Source of the DNA: Arcanobacterium phocae
GTDB taxonomy: Bacteria; Actinomycetota; Actinomycetes; Actinomycetales; Actinomycetaceae
NCBI RefSeq assembly: GCF_018913465.1
Contig: NZ_JABAPM010000002.1
Coordinates: 330,395-394,394 of the forward strand
Direction: 5' to 3'
DNA length: 64,000 nt
Position numbers and translations under genes: made by a program. Shown one piece after another: positions 52,488 to 61,750 of the stretch. Each line of letters starts with the position of its first letter. The stretch's first letter is position 1. The notes beneath the pieces are model-generated. The model was not told where the DNA came from and did no database searches. It worked only from the letters and a program-made list of their open reading frames with translations.

Positions 52488-54575
52488 TCAGCCCTTCTTG
52501 ATGAAGCCAGCATCCATGATGCCAACCAGGTTATCGACCTGCTCAGCCAAATCACGGCCGAGAGACGATGGGACAATTGTGTTAGTAAGAGAGATACCGT
52601 CGAGAGCGTCCTTGTAGTGAAGCTTTCCAACAGAGAGCATCGACGCTAACATACCGTGAGTATCCATGCCGTTTTCCGGGTTTGCACCTGGGGCGAATGG
52701 TGTACCAGCACGGTGACCCGATGGGAAGTTACCAGTTGCCTTACCATACACAACGTTAGAGGTAATAGTAAGAACGGACTGGGTAGGAATTGCGTTGCGG
52801 TACAACGGGATCTTCTTGATCTTTTCCATGATGGTGTGGACGATGGTAGCGGCAATATCATCTGCACGGTCATCATCGTTACCGTATGTTGGGAATTCAC
52901 CTTCAGTCTTGTAATCAACAATCAAACCAGTTTCATCGCGAATTGGCGTGACCTTTGCATACTTAATAGCCGAAAGCGAGTCAGCAACGATTGACAATCC
53001 TGCAATTCCGCAACCCATGGTGCGAAGAATTTCAGAATCGTGCAGTGCCATTTCCATGGCTTCGTAAGCGTACTTATCGTGACAATAGTGGATGATGTTA
53101 AGAGCCTCAACATAGGTGCCAACGACCCAATCAAGCATCTCTTCGTACTTCGCCCAGACCTCGTCGAAGTCAAGTGGACCATCACCCTTAACTGGTTCGT
53201 GTCCGTCAACAATTTGCTTGCCAGACATTTCATCTCGGCCGCCGTTGAGCGCGTAGAGCAGGGCCTTAGCAGCGTTGACACGTGCACCGAAGAACTGCAT
53301 CTGCTTACCAACTGCCATTGGTGAAACACAGCATGCAATTGCTGCGTCGTCGCCCCAGTAGCTACGAATCTGCTCATCAGCCTCGTACTGAATCGACGAG
53401 GTCTCGATAGACACTCTCGCGCAGAAACGCTTGTAGCCGATTGGGAGCTTGTCTGACCAGAAAATCGTAATATTCGGTTCTGGTGCTGGACCAAGGTTAA
53501 CGAGGGTCTGCAATAAACGGAAAGAAGTCTTGGTTACGAGTGGGCGACCATCCTCGCCGAAACCGCCATCAGACCAAGTCGCCCAGTATGGATCGCCAGA
53601 GAAGATCTGGTCGTAAGCAGTAGTACGCAAGAATCGTACGATGCGCAGCTTAATAACCAGCTGGTCAATAATTTCCTGAGCATCCTGCTCAGTGATAAGA
53701 CCAGCCTCGAGATCACGTTCGAAGTAGATGTCGAAGAACGCTGAAAGACGACCGAAGGACATAGCAGCACCGTCTTGGGACTTAACAGACCCAAGGTAGC
53801 CAAAGTAAGTCCACTGGACAGCTTCTTGGGCAGTCTTTGCCGGGCGCGAGATATCGAAACCATAACTTGCCGCCATGTTCTTCAGCTTCTTCAGCGCCTT
53901 GATCTGCTCTGCAATTTCCTCACGATTACGTGCCCAGTCTTCACTGAACGGCTGATCGGAGTATAGATCCTTATCCTTGGTCTTTTCAGCAATTAGGTGA
54001 TCAACACCGTAAAGAGCAACACGGCGATAATCACCGATAATACGACCACGCCCATAGGCATCTGGAAGACCGGTAATAATGTGGGATGAACGAGCTGCAC
54101 GAATACGCGGAGTGTAGATATCGAACACGCCGTCATTGTGCGTCTTGCGATACTTGGTAAAGACTTCTTTTACATCTGGATTTGGCTCTTTACCAGCTTC
54201 TTTGATAGCGGTCTCGACCATACGCCAACCACCATTAGGCATCATTGCACGCTTGAGTGGAACATCAGTTTGGAGACCAACAATAACGTCATCATCTTCC
54301 GAGATGTAGCCAGCACCAAATGCGTCTACATCTGCGGGGGTGTCAACGTCAACGTCATAGACGCGCTTCTTACGCTCAACGGATAGATACTTTTCCGCTA
54401 GCGTATCCCAAACCCTGCGAGTTTTTTCAGTTTCGCCGGCAAGGAACGAGGCATCGCCTTCGTACGGAGTGTAATTCTTCTGAATGAAGTCACGAACGTC
54501 AATAGCATCCTGCCATAGACCGTCCTTAAAGCCCTCCCACTCAGGGTGTGAAGCAGTTTCGACTGTTTGAGTCAC
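52488..54575 (-). CDS. pflB: Pyruvate formate-lyase catalytic subunit lacking the glycyl radical domain
   Basis: It converts pyruvate and CoA to acetyl-CoA and formate. 695 aa, against ~760 for standard PflB. The active-site pair Cys415-Cys416 is in [15 protein letters not shown] context (IACCVSPM), and [26 protein letters not shown] N-terminal blocks are intact. The protein stops at [13 protein letters not shown], which aligns to the position just before the glycyl radical domain. That domain is encoded 49 bases downstream as grcA. GTG 54575 follows AAGGAG. A DosR-like box lies ~190 bases upstream. Expected to run under low oxygen. Confidence 0.94.
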   Translation of the reverse strand: MTQTVETASHPEWEGFKDGLWQDAIDVRDFIQKNYTPYEGDASFLAGETEKTRRVWDTLAEKYLSVERKKRVYDVDVDTPADVDAFGAGYISEDDDVIVGLQTDVPLKRAMMPNGGWRMVETAIKEAGKEPNPDVKEVFTKYRKTHNDGVFDIYTPRIRAARSSHIITGLPDAYGRGRIIGDYRRVALYGVDHLIAEKTKDKDLYSDQPFSEDWARNREEIAEQIKALKKLKNMAASYGFDISRPAKTAQEAVQWTYFGYLGSVKSQDGAAMSFGRLSAFFDIYFERDLEAGLITEQDAQEIIDQLVIKLRIVRFLRTTAYDQIFSGDPYWATWSDGGFGEDGRPLVTKTSFRLLQTLVNLGPAPEPNITIFWSDKLPIGYKRFCARVSIETSSIQYEADEQIRSYWGDDAAIACCVSPMAVGKQMQFFGARVNAAKALLYALNGGRDEMSGKQIVDGHEPVKGDGPLDFDEVWAKYEEMLDWVVGTYVEALNIIHYCHDKYAYEAMEMALHDSEILRTMGCGIAGLSIVADSLSAIKYAKVTPIRDETGLIVDYKTEGEFPTYGNDDDRADDIAATIVHTIMEKIKKIPLYRNAIPTQSVLTITSNVVYGKATGNFPSGHRAGTPFAPGANPENGMDTHGMLASMLSVGKLHYKDALDGISLTNTIVPSSLGRDLAEQVDNLVGIMDAGFIKKG

Positions 54576-54763
54576 GGTGCATTACTCCTTTTCACTGCAA
54601 TCAGCGGGACTTTCGTTATACGCGAATCCACACCGACCGCATCTGTTTCCCAGCAACTAGCTGCTGGCGCTACTTCCAGATTAGTCGCCTTCCCCCATAG
54701 ATTCTTAGCGAAAATAGCTCCCGGCATAAAACTTACGGTAGTCCTCCTCACAGCACCCACACA

Positions 54764-54783
54764 TTGAGGACTAAAGTCCTCAT
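54764..54783. promoter_or_regulatory. DosR/DevR-like hypoxia box upstream of pflB
   Basis: TTGAGGACTAAAGTCCTCAT contains a perfect 8-2-8 inverted repeat and matches the mycobacterial DosR consensus TTSGGGACTWWAGTCCCSAA at 17 of 20 positions. A further half-site (GAGGACTACC on the minus strand, about 54736-54746) lies between it and pflB. The region 54576-54846 otherwise holds the pflB promoter and a ~120-base leader with a small hairpin (CAGCA/TGCTG). Confidence 0.6.
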
Positions 54784-54846
54784 CTTCATGGTAGTACGTC
54801 TCAACATCGTTAAGAAATATATCGCTGCAGAAGAAGAATCCTAGGC

Positions 54847-55986
54847 TTACGCTAGCCGATACATCCACCCAAAACGGTCCGATATCCGCCCAAATTGAAT
54901 ATCAGTCAGCTCCTGATAAATACGATGAGCAACAGTCGAATCTGACAATTCCACTCGTTCCTCTCCCATCGTTAATGAGCCGATAGAAACCACTGCGGCA
55001 GCGGTGCCACACGCGAACATTTCCGCAACGTCACCAGTTTTAATCCCCATCCACAGTTCGTCTAGTTCAATAGTTTCTTCGCGAGTTGTTACGCCTTCGT
55101 CGTCGAGTAACTGCAAAATAGCCGAACGAGTAGAGCCCGGAAGAATAGTGCCCGAAAGTGCTGGGGTGCGAACGGTTCCATCGGCCATCACCACAAAAAC
55201 ATTCATTGCACCTAGCTCATCAATTCGCGAATTCGTTGCAGCGTCAAGGAAAAGCACCTCGTCGAAACCACGTTCGAAAGCGTGCGACTTCGCGTAAAAT
55301 GACGCGGCATAATTACCGCCAGTTTTCACGTCGCCCATTCCCCCTGGACCAGCGCGGTGGTGAGTACGCTCCACCCAGACGTTAATAGGTTTGAAACCGT
55401 GCGTAAAATATGGTCCCGACGGCGATGCCACCACGCCATACTCGAAACGCTTTGCGGCACGCACTCCTAAAAATGCTTCCGAAGCAAAAATGAACGGACG
55501 CATATATAACGTAGCACCGGCTGCTTGCGGCACCCAACGACGATCCGCTCGGACCAGTCCTACCAATGAACCCAAAAAATCCTCAACTGGGAACTGCGGG
55601 ATCATTAGCCGTTCATTCGAAACATTCAAGCGCGCAGCGTTATACGCCGGTCTGAAAGTCCAAATAGACCCATCAGCATGACGATAGGCCTTGAGTCCCT
55701 CAAAAACTTCTTGCCCGTAATGCAGAACAGCCCCGGCTGGATCCAGTGAAAGCGGACCATATGGCTCAATCTTAAAATCATGCCATCCCGCAGATTCATT
55801 CCATGAAGCTCGTGCCATATAATCAGTAAACTCGACACCAAACCCAAGCGAGCACATGACTTCTTGGTAGCGCTTATCGCTAGCTAAGCCTGGATGCGGC
55901 AAAGTTTCAAACCGCTGAGCTACATCATTATTAGAAGGCCATTGTTTGCTAGCACATAGCTCTAGAGCTGTCTGAGAGCGCGGCAT
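54847..55986 (-). CDS. ilvE: Branched-chain amino acid aminotransferase
   Basis: A fold-type IV PLP aminotransferase, 379 aa, making or degrading Leu, Ile and Val. The PLP lysine is in GDVKTGGNYAAS; EVFEGLKAYRHADGSIW, RLMIPQFP and LFLDAATNSRIDELGAMNVFV (split) are typical. ATG 55986 with GAGGAGATG upstream. The gene lies just upstream of the pflB region on the same strand, with no clear terminator between. Confidence 0.95.
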   Translation of the reverse strand: MPRSQTALELCASKQWPSNNDVAQRFETLPHPGLASDKRYQEVMCSLGFGVEFTDYMARASWNESAGWHDFKIEPYGPLSLDPAGAVLHYGQEVFEGLKAYRHADGSIWTFRPAYNAARLNVSNERLMIPQFPVEDFLGSLVGLVRADRRWVPQAAGATLYMRPFIFASEAFLGVRAAKRFEYGVVASPSGPYFTHGFKPINVWVERTHHRAGPGGMGDVKTGGNYAASFYAKSHAFERGFDEVLFLDAATNSRIDELGAMNVFVVMADGTVRTPALSGTILPGSTRSAILQLLDDEGVTTREETIELDELWMGIKTGDVAEMFACGTAAAVVSIGSLTMGEERVELSDSTVAHRIYQELTDIQFGRISDRFGWMYRLA

Positions 55987-56051
55987 GAATACATCTCCTC
56001 ACATCAACCGTCAGCAACCAGACCTATAGTACGCTTTTTGACTTAGAAGGG

Positions 56052-57497
56052 TTAGTCACAGATCTCCATTTGCGAATCATCTGGATAGATCTCCCCCATA
56101 TAAACCGGAGACATAAGGTTATCTATCGATAGTGCACGGTCAAGCTCAGCTGCACTCATTAGCCCTCGTTCTAGTACTATTTCGCGCACTGATTTACCGG
56201 TTCGGGCAGCCTCTTTACCGACCAAATCTCCGTTATGGTGACCAATAATATCATTGAGATAAGTAACAATACCGATCGAATTCATCACATGAGCTCGGCA
56301 AACATCCTCGTTGACAGCAATGCCCGATACACACCGTTCTCGCAATGTTATTAATGCCCGTTCTAGTAGCTGAATCGACTCGAAAATTGCTTGACCAATC
56401 ACGGGTTCCATCACATTTAACTGGAGCTGACCAGCTTGCGAAGCTAGCATAACGGTCGTGTCATTGCCCATCACTTTAAAAGCAATCTGATTAACAACTT
56501 CGGGAATCACGGGATTCACTTTCGCGGGCATAATAGACGAGCCAGCTTGCATCTTCGGTAAGTTAATCTCGTTCAGCCCGGCGCGTGGCCCAGAGGATAA
56601 CAAGCGCAGATCGTTGCATATGGTCGAAAGTTTGACCGCTAGCCGCCGCAACGCCGAATGGATCGAAATATAGGCGCCCGTATCGGATGTTGCTTCAATA
56701 AGATTTGGTGCCGCAACAAGCGCTAATCCTGTCACTTCCGATAGTCTACGCACCACAATCTCTTGGAACCCATCCGGGGTATTAAGTTTGGTGCCGATGG
56801 CAGTTGCACCAAGGTTAATCTCGAGCAACAGCGCCGAGGTTCGTTTCAGGTTACGAATTTCCTCGTCCATCAAGACCCCAAACCCCTCGAATTCTTGACC
56901 GAGAGTCATCGGCACAGCATCCTGCAACTGCGTCCGCCCCATCTTCAGCACGTGGGCATTTTGCTCTCCGAGCGCATTAAATGCGTCGCGCATCCGTTCG
57001 ATCTCAGAAATAAGCTGCTCAACCATCCAATAGACCGCAATACGAAAGCCGGTCGGGTAAGCATCATTGGTGGACTGAGATTTATTGACATGATCATTAG
57101 GGTTAACGACGTCGTACATCCCTTTTGGCTCACCGAGAATTTCCAACGCCAAATTGGCCACAACTTCGTTTGCGTTCATATTGACCGATGTTCCAGCTCC
57201 GCCTTGGAAAACATCGACCGGGAATTGATCCATGCACCGGCCTTCATTCAAAATCAGGTCACAGGCAGCAACGATAGCTTTACTAACTCGAGCCGATAAC
57301 ACTTTCTTATCTCGATTGGCAAGGGCCTCAGCTTTTTTCACGCTAACCATAGCCCTAATAAATTCAGGGACATCATTTATAGTGACACCTGAAATAGCAA
57401 AATTTTCGATTGCTCGTTGAGTATGCACGCCATAATAGGCGTTATCTGCGATTTCTCGTGCTCCAAGTAGGTCTTCCTCGATACGTGAATTAGACAC
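56052..57497 (-). CDS. aspA: Aspartate ammonia-lyase (aspartase)
   Basis: It deaminates L-aspartate to fumarate and ammonia; 481 aa, fumarase/aspartase superfamily. The flexible catalytic loop [19 protein letters not shown] matches aspartase. N-terminal [21 protein letters not shown] and [17 protein letters not shown] are typical. GTG 57497 follows AAGGAGGAACAA. It is divergent from an AspT-type exchanger, giving a compact aspartate-use locus. Confidence 0.95.
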   Translation of the reverse strand: MSNSRIEEDLLGAREIADNAYYGVHTQRAIENFAISGVTINDVPEFIRAMVSVKKAEALANRDKKVLSARVSKAIVAACDLILNEGRCMDQFPVDVFQGGAGTSVNMNANEVVANLALEILGEPKGMYDVVNPNDHVNKSQSTNDAYPTGFRIAVYWMVEQLISEIERMRDAFNALGEQNAHVLKMGRTQLQDAVPMTLGQEFEGFGVLMDEEIRNLKRTSALLLEINLGATAIGTKLNTPDGFQEIVVRRLSEVTGLALVAAPNLIEATSDTGAYISIHSALRRLAVKLSTICNDLRLLSSGPRAGLNEINLPKMQAGSSIMPAKVNPVIPEVVNQIAFKVMGNDTTVMLASQAGQLQLNVMEPVIGQAIFESIQLLERALITLRERCVSGIAVNEDVCRAHVMNSIGIVTYLNDIIGHHNGDLVGKEAARTGKSVREIVLERGLMSAAELDRALSIDNLMSPVYMGEIYPDDSQMEICD

Positions 57498-57559
57498 TTG
57501 TTCCTCCTTGAACTGCCCTCAACTCTCTTACTAATAAGCATAGTCTTCCACGTGCTAGC

Positions 57560-57576
57560 TGTCTGAATAGCAGACA
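57560..57576. promoter_or_regulatory. Inverted repeat in the aspA-aspT divergent region
   Basis: TGTCTG-aatag-CAGACA is a 6-5-6 repeat near the middle of the 226-base divergent region, a possible shared operator. Nothing else in that region stands out. Confidence 0.3.
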
Positions 57577-57723
57577 CAATTTAGCAAAATATTCGTTTTC
57601 TCCAGTAGCTTATTTACCCTTAGGACTATCTGCTTAGTTTTCCTTTCAAAGCCAGCTATGATTGGTATAACTATCTACAAGATCACATAGTGTCTTGTCC
57701 ATCACTCATCTATCAGGAGTCAC

Positions 57724-59325
57724 ATGTCCTTCTTATTCCAACTATTTGCGGACAACCAGGTGTTGTTACTCTTTTTCCTTGTTGGATCTGGTGCTATCCT
57801 TGCAAAAATCCGTATTCGAGGAATATCGCTAGGCGCTGCTGCAGTACTCTTTCTTTCCATTGGAATGACCGCATGGGCTCTCCACAGTGGATATGAAATT
57901 CAAGTCGAGCACGATCTCGGTGTCCTCGGCCTTGCTCTTTTTGCCTTTGCGATTGGCATTACCTCGGGTCCTACTTTCTTTAACACTCTCAAATCATCGA
58001 TTCTTCCGGTGCTGCTGATGCTCGTAGCATTCGTTGCCGCTGCTGGAGCTGCTGCCGGGATTGGTCGAGCATTGGGCATGGACTGGGCTCTCATCGCTGG
58101 TATCTTTGCAGGCGCGACAACAAATACGCCAGCTTTGTCTGCAGCTGGAACCGCATCGGGAGATCCAGCTTTAGCAACTGTTGGATACGCCATTACATAC
58201 CTGTTTGGCGTTATCGGAATGCTCGGCTTTTCCGCTTTAGCTCTTTCGCGCCGCAGTTCTGACAAAGATAAGCCCTCACCTATTCGTAACCGGACGATCC
58301 GCGTAGAACGCTCCGATAGACCGACCATTGCTTCCCTTCTCGGAACCATCGGCGGCGGCTTACAGTTTTCCCGCATACGTCGCGGCGAGTCCGGACCTAT
58401 TTGGCTACCAACTAACTCTGACGTACTAGAAAAAGATGATCTTGTGACTGTGATTGGCACCGTTGAAGAAGTCGACCGCGCCATTAAACTTGTCGGCCAC
58501 GGCTCATCACACTCCCTCATCGCGGATCGTCGTTATCTCGACTTCCGTCGTATCACTATTTCCAATTCGGGAATTGCCGGCCGAAAATTAGGGCAATTAG
58601 ATATCGAAGAAAAGTTTGGCGGAACAATTTCCCGTATCCGTCGTGGCGACACGGACATGGTTGCTGACCCATCAATTCGATTACAGCTGGGCGATCGGGT
58701 TCGCGTCGTAGCACCCACTCATTCCTTAGCAAAAATTTCCGAATTCTTTGGCGACTCCTCACATGGATTGACCGACATCAACCCCGTAGCTTTAGGGTTA
58801 GGAATGGCGCTCGGCATTATTATCGGCGAATGGGAAATCCTCACACCATCGGGGCTCACATTCTCTATCGGTTCTGCAGCTGGCACCCTTCTCGTCGGAC
58901 TAGTTATGGGTCGGTTGGGACGCATCGGCAAAGTTGTCACTACACTTCCATACACAACATGTCAGGTTCTATCCGAGCTTGGCCTACTAGTGTTCTTGTC
59001 TTATGCGGGCACAAAAGCCGGGTCACAAATTGTTGCCGCATTTACTGGTGGCGCATGGATGCAGATTCTCTTGCTGGGTATCTTAGTGACGCTCATTGTA
59101 GGAGGCGCTTTCTATGCTTCGATGCGACTCCTGACTTCCACTGGCGGTACCCGACTAGCGGGCGCCATTGGCGGAATCCAAACTCAGCCAGCAGTACTAG
59201 GATTTGCTAATGACCGTACGTCGTTCGATCCGCGAGTAGCGCTTGGATACGCAATGGTTTATCCAGTAGCTATGGTGGCCAAAATCTTCATTGCACAGAT
59301 TCTAGGTTCCTTTGCCGGATTCTAG
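57724..59325 (+). CDS. Aspartate:alanine exchanger family (AspT-like) transporter with TrkA-C domain
   Basis: A 533-aa carrier: five or six helices, a cytosolic middle (~190-340) with one or two TrkA-C type segments (SGIAGRKLGQLDIEEKFGGTISRIRRGD), then five or six helices. TTNTPALSAA and GGIQTQPAVLGFA are the paired AspT-family motifs. Members exchange aspartate for alanine or succinate. Next to aspartase, exchange of aspartate for a C4 product is inferred. ATG 57724 follows CAGGAG. It ends at a perfect palindromic terminator. Confidence 0.9.
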   Translation: MSFLFQLFADNQVLLLFFLVGSGAILAKIRIRGISLGAAAVLFLSIGMTAWALHSGYEIQVEHDLGVLGLALFAFAIGITSGPTFFNTLKSSILPVLLMLVAFVAAAGAAAGIGRALGMDWALIAGIFAGATTNTPALSAAGTASGDPALATVGYAITYLFGVIGMLGFSALALSRRSSDKDKPSPIRNRTIRVERSDRPTIASLLGTIGGGLQFSRIRRGESGPIWLPTNSDVLEKDDLVTVIGTVEEVDRAIKLVGHGSSHSLIADRRYLDFRRITISNSGIAGRKLGQLDIEEKFGGTISRIRRGDTDMVADPSIRLQLGDRVRVVAPTHSLAKISEFFGDSSHGLTDINPVALGLGMALGIIIGEWEILTPSGLTFSIGSAAGTLLVGLVMGRLGRIGKVVTTLPYTTCQVLSELGLLVFLSYAGTKAGSQIVAAFTGGAWMQILLLGILVTLIVGGAFYASMRLLTSTGGTRLAGAIGGIQTQPAVLGFANDRTSFDPRVALGYAMVYPVAMVAKIFIAQILGSFAGF

Positions 59326-59335
59326 GCTATCAGGC

Positions 59336-59383
59336 AGATAAAGATTGGGTGAGGACGAATTCGTCCTCACCCAATCTTTATCT
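59336..59383. terminator. Perfect 48-bp palindromic bidirectional terminator
   Basis: Bases 59336-59359 are the exact reverse complement of 59360-59383. It sits between the convergent exchanger and ThrE genes. Confidence 0.92.
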
Positions 59384-59393
59384 CTGCTATTAG

Positions 59394-60722
59394 TTAAACG
59401 GCGTCTCGAATGTCAGTGTCTAGCGTATCTGGTAAATGGGAAGTATCCATGTCGTGTCGCCAACCGTCGTCCATCAAAACACGAGCAATAGCTAAACCGA
59501 AACCAATCGACATAATAACGAAGAATACCTCGGCAAACGTAGAGATAGCACCTTGGAAATTACCTTCGTTGAGCGCAACTAATCCACGGTAGAAGGGCAC
59601 ACCAGGAATCATGATAACTACTGCTGGGACGGACAGAGATACTCGCGAATGGGAAGTCTTCCACGCAACAATAGTGGCTACAATGCCCACAACCATAGCT
59701 GCCAGCCCAACGCCTAGTTGCCATGGTAAGTTCACGTTTTCTTGTAGAAGCAAACGACCAGTATTAGCGAATGCACCTGCTACCGCTGCCGCTGCACACA
59801 CTTTCCACGGCGCATTAAACAAAACGGCGAACCCGTATGCCGCCACAAACGATGTCAAGATACGTAAGAATGTCATAGTTACAAACGGAAGCGGCGGAAC
59901 TACCGATGCCTCAACATGCCAGTCAAGAGCATGGACAACGATCCACACGGATACGCCAGCGGAACCAATAACCATGATGCAATACGAGAACCGTGCTAGA
60001 GCGGACTGAACATCATTACGGACGAAGTCGAGCATCGCCGTCGTCAACGGAAATCCCGGAATGAGATACAAGATCGATGAGATCAGACCAGATTCGTACT
60101 GAATAAGGTACAGCAGACCACCAAGACTACCGATCTCGAGCAACAATATGTATACCAACGTCGATGCCACTGCACACAAAATCCAGATAATGAAATGAGC
60201 AATCCCCCGGCTAAGCAGTAGCTTACGAATAAGCTGACCAATACCCGCAGCGAAGAATACACAGGTACATTCAACAGTTCGTCCACCGTTCAGGAAACAG
60301 AATCCCGCACAAGCAATAGCTGACGCGAGAACAGTCGTCCATATTCCGTAGTGCCGATCACGAGCTGTAGTTTCCTTCAAAATCCCGCGAAGTTGTGCTG
60401 CTGTCATCCCCTCGTGCAGCTGTGCAACAGCCTGCATAATACGGTCGAGCTTTTCCGCATTGACGCCAACGCGACGTTGCTCAGCAAAGCTTGTATAAGA
60501 TTCCTTGCCCGACCATGCAGTAGCCGTAATATCGGTCATAGATACTGATGATTCAAGTTTTGTTAATCCGATTGCTTTGGCAGCGCGCGACATAGCTGCC
60601 TTCACCCGGTATGCTCCCGCGCCGCAGGCAAGCAACATTGTGCCGAGCATAAGAATACAACGAATTTTTTCGGCTATCGTTTCTTGGCTCTGTTCCGGAT
60701 TATTGGTGGGCTGATCGTCCAT
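59394..60722 (-). CDS. thrE: Threonine/serine exporter ThrE family (fused ThrE domains)
   Basis: A 442-aa membrane protein. The hydrophilic N-terminal part (~30-120) carries GAGAYRVKAAMSRAAKAIGL and the VSMTDITATAW strand of the ThrE N-terminal domain. About ten helices follow, including the IPGFPLTTAMLDFVRND and MIPGVPFYRGL motifs. It exports threonine and serine by proton motive force. A TTTGCGACA element lies 34 bases upstream of the start. Confidence 0.9.
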   Translation of the reverse strand: MDDQPTNNPEQSQETIAEKIRCILMLGTMLLACGAGAYRVKAAMSRAAKAIGLTKLESSVSMTDITATAWSGKESYTSFAEQRRVGVNAEKLDRIMQAVAQLHEGMTAAQLRGILKETTARDRHYGIWTTVLASAIACAGFCFLNGGRTVECTCVFFAAGIGQLIRKLLLSRGIAHFIIWILCAVASTLVYILLLEIGSLGGLLYLIQYESGLISSILYLIPGFPLTTAMLDFVRNDVQSALARFSYCIMVIGSAGVSVWIVVHALDWHVEASVVPPLPFVTMTFLRILTSFVAAYGFAVLFNAPWKVCAAAAVAGAFANTGRLLLQENVNLPWQLGVGLAAMVVGIVATIVAWKTSHSRVSLSVPAVVIMIPGVPFYRGLVALNEGNFQGAISTFAEVFFVIMSIGFGLAIARVLMDDGWRHDMDTSHLPDTLDTDIRDAV

Positions 60723-60755
60723 ATTTCTCTCATAACTGGTCTAAAAACGGTAGGA

Positions 60756-60764
60756 TTTGCGACA
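60756..60764. promoter_or_regulatory. TTTGCGACA element upstream of thrE
   Basis: The same nonamer that occurs twice upstream of cstA and once upstream of the DUF2871 gene. Here it sits at the position of a promoter for the minus-strand thrE. Confidence 0.35.
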
Positions 60765-60839
60765 ACCATTCTATGCCTTTAATTTCCGCTCGTAGCGGGT
60801 CGTAACTCCCAAATATGATCTTTCTCTGGGATCTGTTTG

Positions 60840-61595
60840 TCACATTTGCTTTCGTTCAGCGACCCACATATAGGTAATGTATGGAATTTCGACGACATGG
60901 TCTTCGTGATAGCCCAATTTCTCATACAGATACCATCGCAAATTTGCCTGCATTTTCGCTTGGTTTTGCGGTGTAGACGTGATCCACGACGACCGAGTGG
61001 TTCCGAGCTGACACACCTGTTCCGGTGCCAAATAGTCTTGCCAGGATGAAACGTGGAGCACCGGTTTATTGAATTGATCGCCGACGACGGGACCTTTCGT
61101 TGGCTTATGAATATCCCCCGAACGCATAATACGGCTCAACCGTTTGACCCACGGAATTGAAACATCCATCTGATTAAAGAGCAGTACGAGCTGTCCCCCA
61201 GGGCGCAGAATTCGAGCCGCTTCGTCACTTGCCGCATCCGGATCGACCCAATGCCAACTTTGCGCATAAAAAACCACATCGCATGAGGACGCAGGAAGGC
61301 GGGTGTCTTCCCCGGAAGCATCTAGTACCCGCCGTGTCGAATCTGGAAGTATTTCGATAAGTTGCGATCGCATATCAGCGCTAGGCTCGATTGCGATAAC
61401 TTCAGTGTCGCTGCCAGACAGATCAACAAGTTGTGACGTGAGTTTTCCCGTACCGGCACCGATATCGACGACGCAGCTGGGCGCATCGCCGTCGAAAAAA
61501 CGTGAAAGCAACGTTGTTGGATAGCCTGGACGTACATCACGATAAGTCAGCGCGGTAGCACCAGCACGGGAATATGGATTAAGCGGAATTGTCAT
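60840..61595 (-). CDS. Class I SAM-dependent methyltransferase
   Basis: A 251-aa cytosolic enzyme. Motif I VVDIGAGTGKLTSQL (~45-59), acidic residue at the end of strand 2 (VIAIEPS), motif II region CDVVFYAQSWHWVDP and RILRPGGQLVLLF are all seen. The pattern AQSWHWVD is that of the UbiE/BioC-like type-11 group. The acceptor is unknown. No operon partner: ThrE is on the same strand 117 bases downstream. Confidence 0.88.
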   Translation of the reverse strand: MTIPLNPYSRAGATALTYRDVRPGYPTTLLSRFFDGDAPSCVVDIGAGTGKLTSQLVDLSGSDTEVIAIEPSADMRSQLIEILPDSTRRVLDASGEDTRLPASSCDVVFYAQSWHWVDPDAASDEAARILRPGGQLVLLFNQMDVSIPWVKRLSRIMRSGDIHKPTKGPVVGDQFNKPVLHVSSWQDYLAPEQVCQLGTTRSSWITSTPQNQAKMQANLRWYLYEKLGYHEDHVVEIPYITYMWVAERKQM

Positions 61596-61680
61596 GAAAC
61601 TATTGTGTCTGAAAATAAGAAATAATGGAAAACTTGATCAACCTAACTGTCTGCGCAGGTTTCGTGTTGTACCGCTCGCG

Positions 61681-61750
61681 TAATATGTAAGTAGGAGAGC
61701 CGGGAAGTCTGGTCGGCACGCAACATGTCCCTTCAAAGAAAAGAACTGCT
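61681..61750 (+). promoter_or_regulatory. Possible structured leader upstream of nhaA
   Basis: TAATAT (61681-61686) could be a -10 box, giving a ~60-base leader. The leader holds a compact GC-rich block (61698-61720, with GCCG/CGGC arms) in otherwise AT-rich sequence, while the ribosome site before ATG 61751 is weak. This resembles a small cis-regulatory RNA. No riboswitch class could be assigned by eye. Confidence 0.35.

Noticed and set aside
52922..53494. 190-codon minus-strand frame within pflB in another frame
   Set aside because: It overlaps the conserved catalytic part of pflB and has no recognisable domain.
54576..54846. FNR/CRP-type site before pflB
   Set aside because: No TTGAT-N4-ATCAA or TGTGA-N6-TCACA pattern was seen; the DosR-like repeat is the only strong operator-like signal.
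57900..58520. 206-codon minus-strand frame inside the AspT-like gene
   Set aside because: Shadow frame; the sense frame carries the AspT-family motifs.
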